NCBI GenBank assembly: GCA_019114115.1
Contig: DXGD01000379.1
Span: 1-12,732 of the forward strand
Source of the DNA: Candidatus Nesterenkonia stercoripullorum
GTDB taxonomy: Bacteria; Actinomycetota; Actinomycetes; Actinomycetales; Micrococcaceae
Length of the DNA: 12,732 nt
Reading direction: 5' to 3'
Below are positions 12,726 to 12,732 of the stretch, one piece after another. The notes beneath the pieces are model-generated. The model worked only from the letters and a program-made list of their open reading frames with translations, searched no databases and had not been told where the DNA came from. The number at the start of each line of letters is the position of its first letter. Position 1 is the stretch's first letter. Position numbers and translations under genes: made by a program.

Positions 12726-12732
12726 CATGGCT

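Overview
The window is high-GC DNA with actinobacterial gene content, most likely from a Micrococcales-type actinomycete; the genus cannot be named from the sequence alone. The clues are GTG and ATG starts with GGAGG-type ribosome binding sites, an actinobacterial lipoate ligase with its accessory domain at the N-terminus, a cysteine-free (type B) ribosomal protein L31, a tRNA-Leu(GAG) with no encoded CCA, and an ABC ATPase next to serB, as in mycobacteria. No phage, IS element, CRISPR array or rRNA was seen.

Layout. 1-1569 (minus): an M20 metallopeptidase whose stop overlaps the GTG start of an acyl-CoA dehydrogenase that runs off the left edge. 1751-1837 (plus): tRNA-Leu(GAG) followed by a strong hairpin. 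1945-2645 (minus): two small unrecognised proteins, with a near-consensus promoter facing the other way, antisense to the larger one. 2717-2772: four copies of a 14-bp tandem repeat. 2911-3607 (plus): a small single-span membrane protein and a GNAT acetyltransferase. 3666-5455 (minus): a visibly lower-GC block coding for a secreted protein, split by one in-frame TAA, followed with a 4-base ATGA overlap by an unrecognised 253-residue protein. 5570-6697 (minus): lipoate-protein ligase. 6911-7168 (minus): rpmE2 with a structured 5' leader. 7376-8248 (minus): TauE/SafE-family permease. 8312-8381: five copies of a second 14-bp tandem repeat. 8422-9207 (minus): ABC ATPase, divergent from serB (9246-10292, plus). 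10543-12669 (plus): transketolase, followed by two hairpins at the right edge.

The outer parts are housekeeping or metabolic genes: lipoylation, serine biosynthesis, the pentose phosphate pathway, translation, and peptide and acyl-CoA metabolism. The least explained part is the 3.6-5.5 kb block. My main observation there is that the two ORFs annotated as a 213-aa secreted protein and a 122-aa protein lie in the same frame with a single TAA between them. Together they resemble one actinobacterial exported protein, so this is either a nonsense mutation or a programmed stop. Several intergenic regions also carry short direct repeats with 13-15 bp periods.
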